64,000 bases of DNA, taken from the NCBI RefSeq assembly GCF_013409995.1, contig NZ_JACCBX010000004.1, positions 434,001 through 498,000 of the forward strand, in the 5' to 3' direction. Source of the DNA: Neobacillus driksii. Lineage in GTDB: Bacteria > Bacillota > Bacilli > Bacillales > Cytobacillaceae. Every line of letters begins with the position of its first letter. Position 1 is the stretch's first letter. The translations under genes and the position numbers were made by a program. Shown here in pieces: positions 25,944 through 35,358 of this stretch. Under the pieces are notes generated by a model. That model was not told where the DNA came from. It saw only the letters and a list, made by a program, of their open reading frames with translations, and ran no database searches.

Positions 25944-26234
25944 TTAAAACCAATTTCTTCTTCGTGGAAAATCAAATAAATTTCGGTTTTTGTCAATAAT
26001 CGTTGTGTTGGACTTGGATTTTCTGTTTCCTTTATCCCTTTCAATTAATGAATCAAGTTTTTTTATTGCCTTTTCTAATTCTAAATCATTTATCTCACCT
26101 TTGGCATATAAACTGCACAAAACTGCATAGGCAATAGCATTTGTATCTATGTCAATATTGACTACTAAATCAACGTCAGAGTTTCCACTGTTACCAACTA
26201 CTGTATTAAGTTTATTTTCAAAAGGTTTCTCCAT
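25944..26234 (-). CDS. Small protein with NSGNS motif and helical C-terminus
   Basis: The protein is 96 residues. It has an N-terminal VVGNSGNSDVDLVVNIDIDTNAIAY segment related to the two neighbours, then a predicted helix (GEINDLELEKAIKKLDSLIERDKGN) and a basic tail. The ribosome binding site is weak (GGGTGTG). The three genes lie head to tail and look like a local family. Function unknown. Confidence 0.5.
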   Translation of the reverse strand: MEKPFENKLNTVVGNSGNSDVDLVVNIDIDTNAIAYAVLCSLYAKGEINDLELEKAIKKLDSLIERDKGNRKSKSNTTIIDKNRNLFDFPRRRNWF

Positions 26235-26313
26235 ATCAACACACCCATTTTTATATTAATAGGGATACTGAGACTAGTACACTAGTACCCAGTACCCCTA
26301 TTGCCATGCAAAA

Positions 26314-26625
26314 TTAATCTATTTCTTGATTCTGTTCTTGCTCCTGGTCAGAATCAGCTTCAGATCTTGAACGCACTCTTGCACGTGATTCGCTATCTAC
26401 ATTAATGTCTAGATCGATTCTAGAGTTTCCACTATTTACGATTCGTGCTCTAGCGATGTTGTTGTTTTTGTCTTTTACATTAACATCAGTTTCATTATCT
26501 GCTTCGTTGTCAACTCTTGAATCAAAATCCACATCTACATCGACGTCACTACGTACCTCTCTGTTATCATCCCTTCTGTTACGTCTTCTGCCGAAAATAT
26601 CTTCGTTTCTCCATACATTACTCAT
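26314..26625 (-). CDS. Small acidic Asp/Val-alternating protein 2
   Basis: The protein is 103 residues and a paralogue of the protein at 25427: an Arg-rich start, SDVDVDVDFDSRVDNEADNETDVNVKDKNNN, then NSGNSRIDLDINVDSESRARVRSRS and an acidic Gln/Glu tail. AGGAGG precedes the ATG. The strict alternation of Asp with Val/Phe would suit a beta-strand lattice. It is probably the first gene of the three-gene set, although separate promoters are possible. Not recognised beyond this. Confidence 0.6.
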   Translation of the reverse strand: MSNVWRNEDIFGRRRNRRDDNREVRSDVDVDVDFDSRVDNEADNETDVNVKDKNNNIARARIVNSGNSRIDLDINVDSESRARVRSRSEADSDQEQEQNQEID

Positions 26626-27059
26626 TTTTTAATTCCTCCTATATTTTAGAATACTTTACTTTATTCAGAAGGAATTTTTGTGATTGGACAAGTGTCTTTC
26701 CTACATATGGACAAGAGTACATTTTTCTCCCTAAAAATATTATCCTCAGTTAAAGAGTTGTTTGGTCACTTTTGAAAATTTTTTTGAAACACTCAATAGA
26801 GCCTCGTTTATCAAGTATTTCCACTAATTCCATAGTGATAATACCAGGTGCTCCTTTATAGTGTGTTCGTCATCCTTATCAAATCTTCCGCCACTGGAGG
26901 TATAAAACGTTAATCAACCCCCAATAAACCGATGCATTGTTAAGGGTATCGCACCCTATGAAAAAGACATTCCTAATTAAAAGGATGCCTCCATTAGAAT
27001 TAAAAAAGAATATTTCTTTGTATGCCATCAGGATTTCATTAGGTTTACGCATAATAACA

Positions 27060-27535
27060 TTAAGAATGAAATGCCTTTCAAACTCGACACCCATAACCCA
27101 AGCCAATACCATAATGCCTGAATCAATGGATACATATATAGCTGTTGGAATGTTTTGGGTTTATCCTGGTATGTTTCCAGCAAACATTAAAGTAGATCCA
27201 AACTCATCTAATGCTCTTCCAAAACTCACTATTGCACTCGAAATGATCGCTTTAAGTGAGCGTAATGGAAATTAATCATAATGCCCCATCCACACGATCT
27301 GCATTCTCAATTTCCTCATCAATGGCTTCAAGCCCAGTCTTAGAAGATAGATACAAAAAAGGGAAAGCTACAATAGTAGAGGAAATAACAAGAGCCTACC
27401 TCGTAAACATAACAGGTTGTTTAAAAAATTCTTCTACCATTTGTCCTATGGGACAATTCCTTCCAGATAAAACAATTAACAAGAAACCTATTACAGAAGG
27501 TGGCAATACCAATGGATGGAAACTTTATCTGTTTT
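27060..27535 (-). pseudogene. modB: Broken molybdate ABC permease gene (modB remnant)
   Basis: The minus strand translates, over two frames, to HPLVLPPSVIGFLLIVLSGRN, then TIVAFPFLYLSSKTGLEAID, and ALDEFGSTLMFAGNIPG with YVSIDSGIMVLAW. These are ModB signatures. There are in-frame stops at TAG (in place of a Trp), TGA and TAA, and a frameshift near 27260. The N-terminal part is missing. It would have carried molybdate for enzymes such as xanthine dehydrogenase. It is dead. Confidence 0.85.
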
Positions 27536-27540
27536 GGTAA

Positions 27541-27860
27541 GGCCACCGAATGCCTTAATCTTTTTTTTGAATAGTTTCGTAGGTACCATTAATACTAATT
27601 CATTTCCAACTATATCTGTTCCTTTTGACTTGTCGTTTAGTCCGTCTTGCACCAGAGTATTAAATTTGTCCTCAGCGGCATAGAAGAAATGATTGACAGG
27701 TGCTCTCTGAGAAAATTTGTTCTTGAAGTGCTCCTGAAGCTCTAAAGTTATAGTTTACTTTCAAATTAGAATGTTTTTTCTCAAAGGTTCCTTTAATCTC
27801 ATTTAAGGCATCTTATAGGCTAGCAGCTGCTGAAATCGTCAACTCCACTTTCTTTTCAGA
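27541..27860 (-). pseudogene. modA: Broken molybdate-binding protein gene (modA remnant)
   Basis: The minus strand gives KVELTISAAASL, stop, DALNEIKGTFEKKHSNLKVNYNF, then after a frameshift FYAAEDKFNTLVQDGL and GTDIVGNELVLMVP. This is the N-terminal half of ModA. The C-terminal half is deleted, and the remnant runs straight into the modB remnant, so one deletion removed the modA end and the modB start. Confidence 0.85.
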
Positions 27861-28114
27861 ACTTCTTGTTTATGCGTAAAAGGAACTTTGAATAATGTAA
27901 TCTTTACTTACAGACATCCCTGCTTATTTCATTTTTTACAATATATTAATATTAAGTACTCCGGTATTTAACAAATAAAAGTTAATATTAAAACAAGAAA
28001 AGAGATGGAAAGAATTGAGTTCTAGCAAAATAACTTACTTATTATAGGAATATTTAACTAAATTAGAAAAATTATTGGTCCCTTTTCCTTATTGAAAATA
28101 ACAATAGAATAATT

Positions 28115-28133
28115 GATAATGATAATCAATATC
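28115..28133. promoter_or_regulatory. Fur box upstream of the DoxX gene
   Basis: GATAATGATAATCAATATC differs at one position from the 19-bp consensus GATAATGATAATCATTATC. A partial second copy (GATAATAGTTATCA) follows. It lies 36 bp before the start codon at 28170, which predicts repression by Fur with iron. Confidence 0.75.
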
Positions 28134-28169
28134 AGTGATAATAGTTATCACTTACTTAGGAGGTTTATT

Positions 28170-28682
28170 ATGTTTATTCAATTTTTAAAAGAAAACCGTT
28201 ATGTAACACTTTTGCTAACTGTATTCCGACTCTATCTTGGATGGCAGTGGTTAAATGCTGGTTGGGGAAAAATCTCTAGTGGAAAATTTGACGCAAGCGG
28301 CTTTATTAATGGAGCAATAAAAAATATGACTGGTGAACACCCTGCTGTACAACCTTGGTGGGGAAATTTTTTAAAAGAGGTTGCATTACCGTATGTTGAT
28401 CTTTTTAACGTTATAGTTCCTTGGGGAGAATTTTTAGTAGGTCTCGGATTAATTTTAGGTATTTTCACATCATTTTCTATACTAATGGGGCTTACTATGA
28501 ACTTTGCTTATATGTTATCAGGAACAACGAGTACAAATCCCCAGATGGTTTTACTAGGAATGTTGATTCTTATGGCAGGATTGAATGCTGGAAAAATTGG
28601 ATTGGATCGTTGGTTCATACCATTACTTGGAAAATTGATATATAAAAAAGAAAGGAATGAACAATTTTCCCAAAGTGCATAA
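28170..28682 (+). CDS. DoxX-family membrane protein, predicted Fur-regulated
   Basis: I start at the ATG at 28170 because AGGAGG (28158-28163) lies 6 bp upstream. A longer frame begins inside the Fur box. The product is 170 residues with four membrane segments and the DoxX-like motifs RLYLGWQWLNAGWGKI, VPWGEFLVGLGLILG and MNFAYMLSG. DoxX proteins are linked to thiosulphate:quinone oxidation, thiol stress or unknown roles. Iron control is unusual and suggests a part in iron or redox stress. Flanked by pseudogenes and intergenic DNA, it is a lone unit. Confidence 0.78.
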   Translation: MFIQFLKENRYVTLLLTVFRLYLGWQWLNAGWGKISSGKFDASGFINGAIKNMTGEHPAVQPWWGNFLKEVALPYVDLFNVIVPWGEFLVGLGLILGIFTSFSILMGLTMNFAYMLSGTTSTNPQMVLLGMLILMAGLNAGKIGLDRWFIPLLGKLIYKKERNEQFSQSA

Positions 28683-29560
28683 TGAAAATAGCCCTTTTCA
28701 TAGTTAAGAGGGGTTTTATTTTAAAAAAGCTATTTATCAACATAGTATTGAATTAAATTTTCTTATTAAGATCAATACTAAACACATAATTTCCTTGATA
28801 TATTCTTAAAGAGACTTGGGACTACTCCTCTGCTAGAGTAGTCTTTTTACTCTTATTATTCAACCTGTTGGATTTGTAGCAGATACGAGGGACTTAAAAC
28901 TTTATGTACTACTTACCTTGAAAACCACATATGTTCCAAAAGAAAGGTTGCCCACCTTTTTCTCAATCCATCCGTAGGCCAAACTGCTACGGATTTTTTA
29001 TTTATTTAATTCGAGATATTTTGCTCATTCCATAATATCTTCAAAGCGTACATTAAAGTATGTTGATTCATGCATCCTCCTTCAAGCCATCCTTGTGATG
29101 GTTTTTTGCATATATCGTCCGAACTTGTTTTTACTAACCCTTTATTTTAAGTACATTAATTCACAATTATTTCTACATCAGTTAACAAAATTAGATTTAG
29201 GTCCCCAAAGTCACCCCTATCGTCATTCAATTGAGACCTAACACATTTATTTAACAAGAATAGACCACCTCAATATACCTTGAAGTGGTCTGTTCTTTCA
29301 TCTTTATACGTTCATTGATAACATTAAAGCAAAATACATGGTAAATATAAAACTACATCCTAAAAAAACAGCAACAATCGGTTTTACTTTCTTGAAACTA
29401 ATAACAACAAATGCTAAAAAAATTAGCGAAATCAATATTAACAATAAAGTAAGTATTCCGAAATCAAAACCTCAAGATTTGCACCTTAATAATGTGAATG
29501 CGATGCTTGACCAAGTTATTGCTTGGAGTGGTGCATTAAAAACTTTGCGATAAAAAATAA
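28683..29560. other. Gene-poor stretch with four terminator-like hairpins
   Basis: No convincing gene. Hairpins followed by T-runs occur at 28820-28848 (GACTACTC/GAGTAGTC), 28970-28999 (ATCCGTAG/CTACGGAT), 29094-29114 (CCATC/GATGG) and 29253-29298 (an 18-bp stem with one mismatch around AGACCACC/AGTGGTCT). On the minus strand, 29310-29500 has a hydrophobic frame (two helices, LTLLLILISLIFLAFVVISF) without an ATG and with an upstream stop. It could be a relic of a small membrane protein. The hairpins may be ends of lost genes or of small RNAs. Confidence 0.5.
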
Positions 29561-29611
29561 GAAAAAGCACAAGCCCATAGAGCAAATGGCTCCGTTGGCT
29601 TATGCTTTTTC
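29561..29611 (-). terminator. Terminator of the GTP cyclohydrolase II gene
   Basis: GAAAAAGCACAAGCC (29561-29575) pairs with GGCTTATGCTTTTTC (29597-29611), interrupted by one mismatch, with a T-rich run on the minus strand. It lies 6 bp beyond the stop codon at 29617. Confidence 0.65.
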
Positions 29612-29616
29612 TGTTT

Positions 29617-30369
29617 TTAATCATTACAACAAGTGCCCTCGACTTCTAAATGCCCTGATTTGTTCACCTTTGTTTTCAAATACTTCTCATTATATTTGGA
29701 AATATCCCCCCATAAAGGTTCTCTTCCTGAAACCTCAAGTCCAGCATTCTTTAGTGCTTGTAATTTTTTAGGATTGTTTGTAATAAGTGTAACAGGTTTT
29801 GTGCGTAATGCTTTAAGAACAAGAATGGCGTCTCCATAATTTCTCGAATCGTCTACAAAGCCAAGAGCTTCGTTTGCCTCAACCGTGTCATAACCGTTTT
29901 CTTGGAGAATATAAGCCATTGCCTTACTGAATAATCCAATTCCTCTTCCTTCGTGGTTAGCGAGATAAAATAACGCACCATTCCCGTGTTCAGCAATCAT
30001 TTTCATCGACTGCTTTAGCTGGAAGCCACAATCACATCTTTTACTTCCAAATATATCTCCCGTATGGCAGATAGAATGAAATCTTATAATTGCATCTTTG
30101 TCATATTCAAAGTCACCATATACTAGGACGCTGGATTGTTGTAGCTCAGCTAAGTTTACAGAAGATAATTTATTAATGATCCTTTCAAAATCCTCCGTTA
30201 CCTCGTCGCAATTCAGCCAACAATACCATTGAAAAACCACAGTTTCTCCATATAAATTAACTGGGAGTCTAATAGGACCTACTAAATATATGGCACCTTT
30301 ATCCGTTTTAATTAACTTGATCTTGTCCTCCAAAACCTCTAAAACTTTAGAATCAAATGTTTTTTTCAT
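29617..30369 (-). CDS. ribA: GTP cyclohydrolase II (RibA-type), stand-alone
   Basis: The protein is 250 residues. It has the zinc-binding motif HSICHTGDIFGSKRCDCGFQL (Cys101, Cys112, Cys114), the HEGRGIGL loop with the catalytic Arg, DTVEANEALGF and TNNPKK. It converts GTP to diamino-ribosylamino-pyrimidinone phosphate, the first step of riboflavin synthesis. In Bacillus the main RibA is fused to DHBP synthase inside the rib operon. Here it is unfused with no rib neighbours, so it is a second copy and may feed a specialised pathway. GGGG lies 7 bp before the ATG. The C-terminus ends in Cys-Cys. Confidence 0.88.
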   Translation of the reverse strand: MKKTFDSKVLEVLEDKIKLIKTDKGAIYLVGPIRLPVNLYGETVVFQWYCWLNCDEVTEDFERIINKLSSVNLAELQQSSVLVYGDFEYDKDAIIRFHSICHTGDIFGSKRCDCGFQLKQSMKMIAEHGNGALFYLANHEGRGIGLFSKAMAYILQENGYDTVEANEALGFVDDSRNYGDAILVLKALRTKPVTLITNNPKKLQALKNAGLEVSGREPLWGDISKYNEKYLKTKVNKSGHLEVEGTCCND

Positions 30370-30600
30370 TTTCGAACCCCTTTTTTAGAATAGTTTTTAC
30401 TACATTTAAAAATAAACTCATGGAAATGAATTTACCCTTAATTTTCATCATGATTTTAGAATATCCTTATAAAGTTTCCTGCGAGAAACTTTTTTTCGTC
30501 ACTTTTATATTGTTAGAGAGCAGACAAAAGGTTTCTCTAGACCCACTAGATATTTTTGTTCCATAATATATAAGGTAGTCTAAGTAACTGGAGGTAAAGC

Positions 30601-31470
30601 ATGGAAGAACAAGCATATTTGGATTTAAAAAGAGGAGAACGAGGTGCATTTATAAGTATTATTGCTTATCTTTGTTTGTCCTCATTAAAAATAATTGTGG
30701 GGTTTTTCGCTGGTTCTGAAGCATTAAAAGCGGATGGATTGAATAATGCCACTGATATTGTAGCCTCAGTTGCTGTATTAATTGGACTAAAATTATCCCA
30801 GCGACCACCAGATGATGACCATCCTTACGGACACTGGAAAGCGGAAACCGTTGCTTCTATGGTAGCTTCGTTTATCATGATGGGTGTGGGAATTCAGGTT
30901 TCTTATCAAGCCATCACTAGTGTTTTTAATAGAATAGAAGAATCTCCAGATTTAATTGCAGGTTGGACAGGACTCTTCTGTGCACTCGTTATGTTTTTTG
31001 TTTATCGTTATAATAAAAAACTTGCAAATGAAATAAATAGCCAATCAGTAATGGCTGCTGCCAAGGATAATCTTTCAGATGCATGGGTCAGTGTTGGTAC
31101 ATTCATTGGAATTGTCGGTGCTCAATTTGGTCTTCCCTGGTTAGATCCGATCACGGCTATCATCGTTGGCTTAATTATCTGTAAGACGGCTTGGGAAATT
31201 TTTCGTGACGCCTCCCACCATCTCACAGACGGGTTTGATCAGAAGGAATTAGAGGCATACAAAACAACTATCACCAATTGTTATGGTGTCAAAGGTGTAA
31301 AGGACATTAAAGCAAGAAATTACGGTAATAACGTTGTCGTAGATGTTGTAATCCTTGTGAATTCGCAATTAGATGTTAAAAATGCTCATGATATTGCGTC
31401 AATGGTTGAAGATAAATTAATCAAAGAGCATAGTGTATACGATGTGATTGTCCACGTTGAGCCGAATTAA
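30601..31470 (+). CDS. Cation diffusion facilitator (CDF) metal exporter
   Basis: The protein is 289 residues with six membrane helices and a C-terminal ferredoxin-like domain (about 205-289, KDIKARNYGNNVVVDVVI). Metal site residues are DGLNNATD in helix 2, with HPYGHWKAE after it and DNLSDAWVS in helix 5. The DxxxD/DxxxD arrangement and the length resemble the manganese or iron CDF members of Bacillus (YeaB/MntE type). The metal cannot be fixed from the sequence. TGGAGG precedes the ATG. It stands alone. Confidence 0.9.
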   Translation: MEEQAYLDLKRGERGAFISIIAYLCLSSLKIIVGFFAGSEALKADGLNNATDIVASVAVLIGLKLSQRPPDDDHPYGHWKAETVASMVASFIMMGVGIQVSYQAITSVFNRIEESPDLIAGWTGLFCALVMFFVYRYNKKLANEINSQSVMAAAKDNLSDAWVSVGTFIGIVGAQFGLPWLDPITAIIVGLIICKTAWEIFRDASHHLTDGFDQKELEAYKTTITNCYGVKGVKDIKARNYGNNVVVDVVILVNSQLDVKNAHDIASMVEDKLIKEHSVYDVIVHVEPN

Positions 31471-31930
31471 TCTCATATAATATCCACATTTCAGCTTTTC
31501 CCATATGTAGTTTTTGGCAAATAACCAATATTGTTTTATGTCTACTTGAAATTTTAGTACTAGTCATTTACACCTTGAATTGACGGATATGATTAATTGA
31601 AGGGGTTACCTAGGCACCTTCAACTCATCTTTCAAAACCACTCAAATTATTTGGGTGGTCTTTTTTTATTTTCCAGCATAGTCTAACTTGTAAAAATCCC
31701 CAAAAGAAAAAAATAATATATTATCCTCAAACTAGATAAAAAGTACTAATAATCTGACAACTAATACCCTATTTTTGTAAGGTCAACCCACCCTTTTCAA
31801 CCTTTGCCGTAGCATTTTCTAAGCCACGGCTTTTTTTAATACCTTTGGAGATATATAAAATAAATAATAAATGAGGGGTTGTAAGCGCCTGGGGGGTCTC
31901 CCCAGCCCCGTACTCCAGCAGGAGTCTTCG
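31471..31930. other. Intergenic stretch with two terminator-like hairpins
   Basis: No gene was recognised. ACCACTCAAA pairs with TTTGGGTGGT (31638-31660), followed by a run of Ts, and a TTGAAGG/CCTTCAA hairpin lies just before it. A second hairpin, GCCGT-A-GC with GC-C-ACGGC (31806-31830), is followed by TTTTTTT. The first may end the CDF transcript. The second resembles the module at 28947-28999. Confidence 0.45.
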
Positions 31931-31945
31931 CACCTTCCGCTCCAA

Positions 31946-32554
31946 TCAACAGGGAGAAATAACCAGGAGATTGCCACACACTTTTTCCAAACTGGCTAAG
32001 TGTGTGGCAATCTTTTTCATGTTTTGGCATGCTGCGGTGAGTAACACTTGCTCACTCGCATTGTGCAATCCCCGTAACCTGCAATAGCAAAGCCCTTGCA
32101 GTTCTTTTGAATCTGCGAAGCTTCGCTCTACTTTTTCTTTTCTAAATTTATATAGTATTTTACCTGACTTTGAAAGTCTGTTAAATCGAATCTTTTCCTT
32201 ATGTTCCTCCCAAACATGTCTGGTAACTACTTTTGTTTTATTTTGAGATTTTGTACACTCCGGGAGGAGTGGGCAGTTAGTACACTTTTTAGGATCTGAC
32301 TTATATTCCCGATAACCTTCTCTTGTAGTTGTACGATATTGTAACTCCTGACCATTTGGACAAACATACAAATCTCTTTCTTTATCATATGTAAACTTCC
32401 ATTTAGGAAATAACCCTTTTGTTGATTGATATCTTCTGTGAGCGATAACTCCAAAAATATTGCGGTCATTAAGTCCCTTACAAATCGGATTTGTCAGGTA
32501 ACCCGAATCAAGCGCCTCAGCTTCGTTTTAAATTTCTCTTTTTGGCTTATACAT
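31946..32554 (-). pseudogene. Decayed IS1182-family transposase
   Basis: A continuous minus-strand frame contains EALDSGYLTNPICKGL, HRRYQSTKGLFPKWKF, the cysteine motif CTNCPLLPECTKS and the C-terminal VERSFADSKELQGLCYCRLRG with EQVLLTAACQNMKKIA. These are IS1182-type DDE transposase features. A short start MYKPKREI, stop, joins directly to the middle of the protein, so most of the N-terminal half is deleted. The 3' end runs through a perfect 14-bp inverted repeat. No terminal inverted repeats could be confirmed. Confidence 0.85.
31968..32013. repeat. 14-bp perfect inverted repeat at the transposase end
   Basis: AGATTGCCACACAC (31968-31981) pairs with GTGTGTGGCAATCT (32000-32013) with an 18-nt loop, followed by TTTTT on the plus strand. 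It overlaps the last codons of the transposase remnant. It could be the terminator at the IS end. Confidence 0.7.
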
Positions 32555-32635
32555 TCTATCCACCGTCCTGTTATTTATATTTATATCATAAAATATTAAC
32601 GCGGTGAATTACTAAAGTAAATTACAAAAATAATA

Positions 32636-32682
32636 GCTGTCGAGATTTTCTCGACAGCCTGACGCTTTCAGCGTCTTTTTTT
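32636..32682. terminator. Double hairpin terminator downstream of spoVR
   Basis: Two hairpins lie side by side: GCTGTCGAG/CTCGACAGC (32636-32658) and GACGC/GCGTC (32661-32675) followed by TTTTTTT. On the minus strand the first stem is followed by TATTATTTTT. Confidence 0.75.
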
Positions 32683-32716
32683 ATACGAGCCATATTTAGC
32701 AATAGTTTCCATAAGT

Positions 32717-34126
32717 TTACAAATATTTTCGATGAACACCTTTTCCGTCATAAGAAAACAACATTCTGCGATCTTCAATCATCGTTTCAATGTGAACCGG
32801 TCTTCCCCATAATTGTTGAATATATGGTAATACTTTTTCAAGATATTTGACATCTAATTCTACATCTTCATACCAATGCTTTAAATAAAGTTCACCATTC
32901 TTTAAATAGTCCCCATCATTGACAGTAATGTATGGGAAACCTCCATTTACACGCATATTAACCAACTGATCACGAACATGTTCCCATGTTTTATCAACAA
33001 TTTTATAATCCCTTCCTTGTTTCTGAAAAAGATACATATCTTCTCTCATTACAAGGTCTTTGTTTAAATAGTTCCGCAAAAATGATATATCGGATTCAAC
33101 TTCGCGGACTTCAAACATCTTCTCCCGCCCAGAACCAGGCGAAACCCCTCTTCTGATCATATCCTCTGTCGGGTTATTATAACGCTCCTCAATATCCTCA
33201 AAGATTTTAATACCTAGGTAATACGGATTAATTCCTGTTTTTGATGGCTGCACAACCCCGGCATTTAATTTTGCAAACTCAATTGCTTCACCACTAGTTA
33301 GGTCCATCTCTCTGATAATTCGTTGGTGCCAAAAAGAAGCCCAACCCTCATTCATAATTTTCGTTTCAAGCTGCGGCCAAAAGTAAAGCATTTCTTCACG
33401 CATCATCGTTAAAATATCTCGCTGCCAATCGGTTAGCTCTCTGCTATATGTTTCAATAAACAATAATAAATCCTTTTCAGGTCTCGGAGGAAATTGTTTT
33501 TTTCTTGGCTGAGACGGCTGCTTTTTGTCCTTATCATCTAACTTCCACAGATCATCGTATGGAGAGGCTGATTGTTGGACCTCTTCTTCAGCATCATCCT
33601 CAAGTGACCAAGAAAGTTTAGGTCTCATCAGTGAAGGGTCAATATGTTCATCAATTGCAAGTACGGCGTCTAGAAATGTCTCAACTTCCTTTTTCCCAAA
33701 TTGAATTTCATAACGGCGAATTCTTTCAGCTGTAGCTGCCATGCTTTCAACCATATCCCTCTTCGTATTTTGGAAACGGACATTATTCTTAAAAAAATCA
33801 CAATGAGCAAGTACGTGAGCGACAATTAATTTGTTTTGAATGAGCGAATTGGAATCCAATAAGAAGGCATAACAAGGATTTGAATTAATAACAAGTTCAT
33901 ATATTTTACTTAGACCTAAATCATAATGAAGCTTCATCTTATGAAATTGCTTCCCAAAACTCCAGTGTGAAAATCTGGTAGGCATTCCATAGGCACCAAA
34001 TGTGTAAATGATTTCTGCTGGGCAAATTTCATATCGCATTGGATAAAAATCTAAACCAAACCCTCGTGCAATTTCGGTAATCTCACTAATTGCATATTCA
34101 AGAGCTTTGCGATCGTCCCCATTCAT
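32717..34126 (-). CDS. spoVR: SpoVR family stage V sporulation protein
   Basis: Starting at the ATG at 34126 ([18 protein letters not shown] is 7 bp upstream) gives 469 residues, matching SpoVR length. An in-frame upstream extension to 34204 lacks a good start. Recognised segments are [48 protein letters not shown] and [11 protein letters not shown]. In B. subtilis it is needed for normal spore cortex. The gene is 80 bp after the M14 peptidase gene. The 3' end is duplicated in degraded form at 25112. Confidence 0.95.
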   Translation of the reverse strand: MNGDDRKALEYAISEITEIARGFGLDFYPMRYEICPAEIIYTFGAYGMPTRFSHWSFGKQFHKMKLHYDLGLSKIYELVINSNPCYAFLLDSNSLIQNKLIVAHVLAHCDFFKNNVRFQNTKRDMVESMAATAERIRRYEIQFGKKEVETFLDAVLAIDEHIDPSLMRPKLSWSLEDDAEEEVQQSASPYDDLWKLDDKDKKQPSQPRKKQFPPRPEKDLLLFIETYSRELTDWQRDILTMMREEMLYFWPQLETKIMNEGWASFWHQRIIREMDLTSGEAIEFAKLNAGVVQPSKTGINPYYLGIKIFEDIEERYNNPTEDMIRRGVSPGSGREKMFEVREVESDISFLRNYLNKDLVMREDMYLFQKQGRDYKIVDKTWEHVRDQLVNMRVNGGFPYITVNDGDYLKNGELYLKHWYEDVELDVKYLEKVLPYIQQLWGRPVHIETMIEDRRMLFSYDGKGVHRKYL

Positions 34127-34206
34127 CGCCATTCCCCCTTTTCCTCTTAACACAATGTATGAAGAAAATCTGGGAATGATGAAACAAGATGTTAAAAACA
34201 ACAAGT

Positions 34207-35202
34207 CTATCTGCTTATTTTGGCTTTTTTCAAATTCTTTGCTTCTTCTGCAAGGGTGAGTCCCACATATTTATTTCTTTCCCATTCGGTCTCAAAGAAT
34301 GACAGCGGCGGGGATGTTTCTCCAACAAGCGGACTAATTTCGATGGTTAATGCCGGACGTTGATAGTAGGTGATAAACCAATCGGTAAATCCTCCTCCTG
34401 TGGCATGTTTAGGCGGCTTACCAAGCTTATATCCAGTCAATTTTGACACCTTTTTAGCAATGTGTTTATCACGATGAAGATATTTGCCATTCTGATATTT
34501 CCAAAAAACCTCTTCACCCGAGGAATGGTATGCCACTGCAATCTCTGGATTAATTTCGCGAATGAATTGTGTTAATACCCTTACCTCCTCAGCTTCTAGG
34601 GGTTTCCTGCCTTTGTAAAATTGATAAGAAGGGGAATCAGGTTGTTGCTTTAACTCTTCCCATCCAGCAGGATATTGCCTGTTCAAATCCACCCCTAGAC
34701 CGTTTGCTTTCCACCTTTCAAAATTGTCTAATCCTTCATTCATGGATAACAGATGTTTTTGGTGATCATACGGGAATTTATTCAGAGTATTTTGTTGAAT
34801 CGTAACACCATCTGGATTGAGCATTGGAATAAACCAAATCGAAACATCGTTTAAAATATCGGTTGATCGGCTTCCAAAATTGGTCTGATCTTGAAACGCT
34901 ATAGCGTATCCCTCAAGCTTCTTCATTAAAAGCATGGTGGTCATCCATTCACGGCCATGATGTGCCCCTATAAGAACGATACTCCGCTTTCCTTGCCCCA
35001 GTTTAATGGCATAGATTGTTCTGCCAAAGTAGGTCTTCCCAATCCCTTTTACTTCAACTTCCTCATAGGTATGATGGATTTTCGAAATATCCTGTTTCAA
35101 TATTTCGTACGAATAAGGACGTGTAGTTTCGACAGCCTTTACCTTTGAACCAGGTTCAAATTGTAAAAATAAATACATCAAAATTAATAATAACTTCTTC
35201 AT
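34207..35202 (-). CDS. Secreted M14 zinc carboxypeptidase (gamma-D-glutamyl-peptidase-like)
   Basis: The protein is 331 residues with a short signal peptide (hydrophobic 4-13, cleavage near KAVE). Zinc ligands are HHGREW (His, Glu) and AYHSSGEE (His). The substrate-binding DLNRQYP and the catalytic Glu in TIEISP are present, as is NPDG. This set is that of M14 peptidases that cleave bacterial peptidoglycan peptides, like gamma-D-glutamyl-L-diamino acid endopeptidase. With spoVR next to it, a role in spore cortex or wall turnover is plausible. AGGAGG precedes the ATG. Confidence 0.88.
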   Translation of the reverse strand: MKKLLLILMYLFLQFEPGSKVKAVETTRPYSYEILKQDISKIHHTYEEVEVKGIGKTYFGRTIYAIKLGQGKRSIVLIGAHHGREWMTTMLLMKKLEGYAIAFQDQTNFGSRSTDILNDVSIWFIPMLNPDGVTIQQNTLNKFPYDHQKHLLSMNEGLDNFERWKANGLGVDLNRQYPAGWEELKQQPDSPSYQFYKGRKPLEAEEVRVLTQFIREINPEIAVAYHSSGEEVFWKYQNGKYLHRDKHIAKKVSKLTGYKLGKPPKHATGGGFTDWFITYYQRPALTIEISPLVGETSPPLSFFETEWERNKYVGLTLAEEAKNLKKAKISR

Positions 35203-35358
35203 ATGACCTCCTTGTTAAAAAAAATCCAAACCCTTACTTGTTTATACAGGTAAAAGTTGAAAACAGCGTAATCTAGGCTTGTCCAACATTTTCTGTGAAA
35301 GTTATTTGCTAAATGTCATAAAATAAACTCAACTCCTAGTAAGGAGGAGACAAAACAA

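Noticed and set aside
26937..27540. Plus-strand open frames of 112 and 94 residues
   Set aside because: They are antisense shadows of the modB remnant, whose ModB peptides are clear on the minus strand.
32227..32469. 80-residue frame starting MTAIFLELS
   Set aside because: It is a shifted reading of the transposase remnant. The true frame gives IS1182 motifs.
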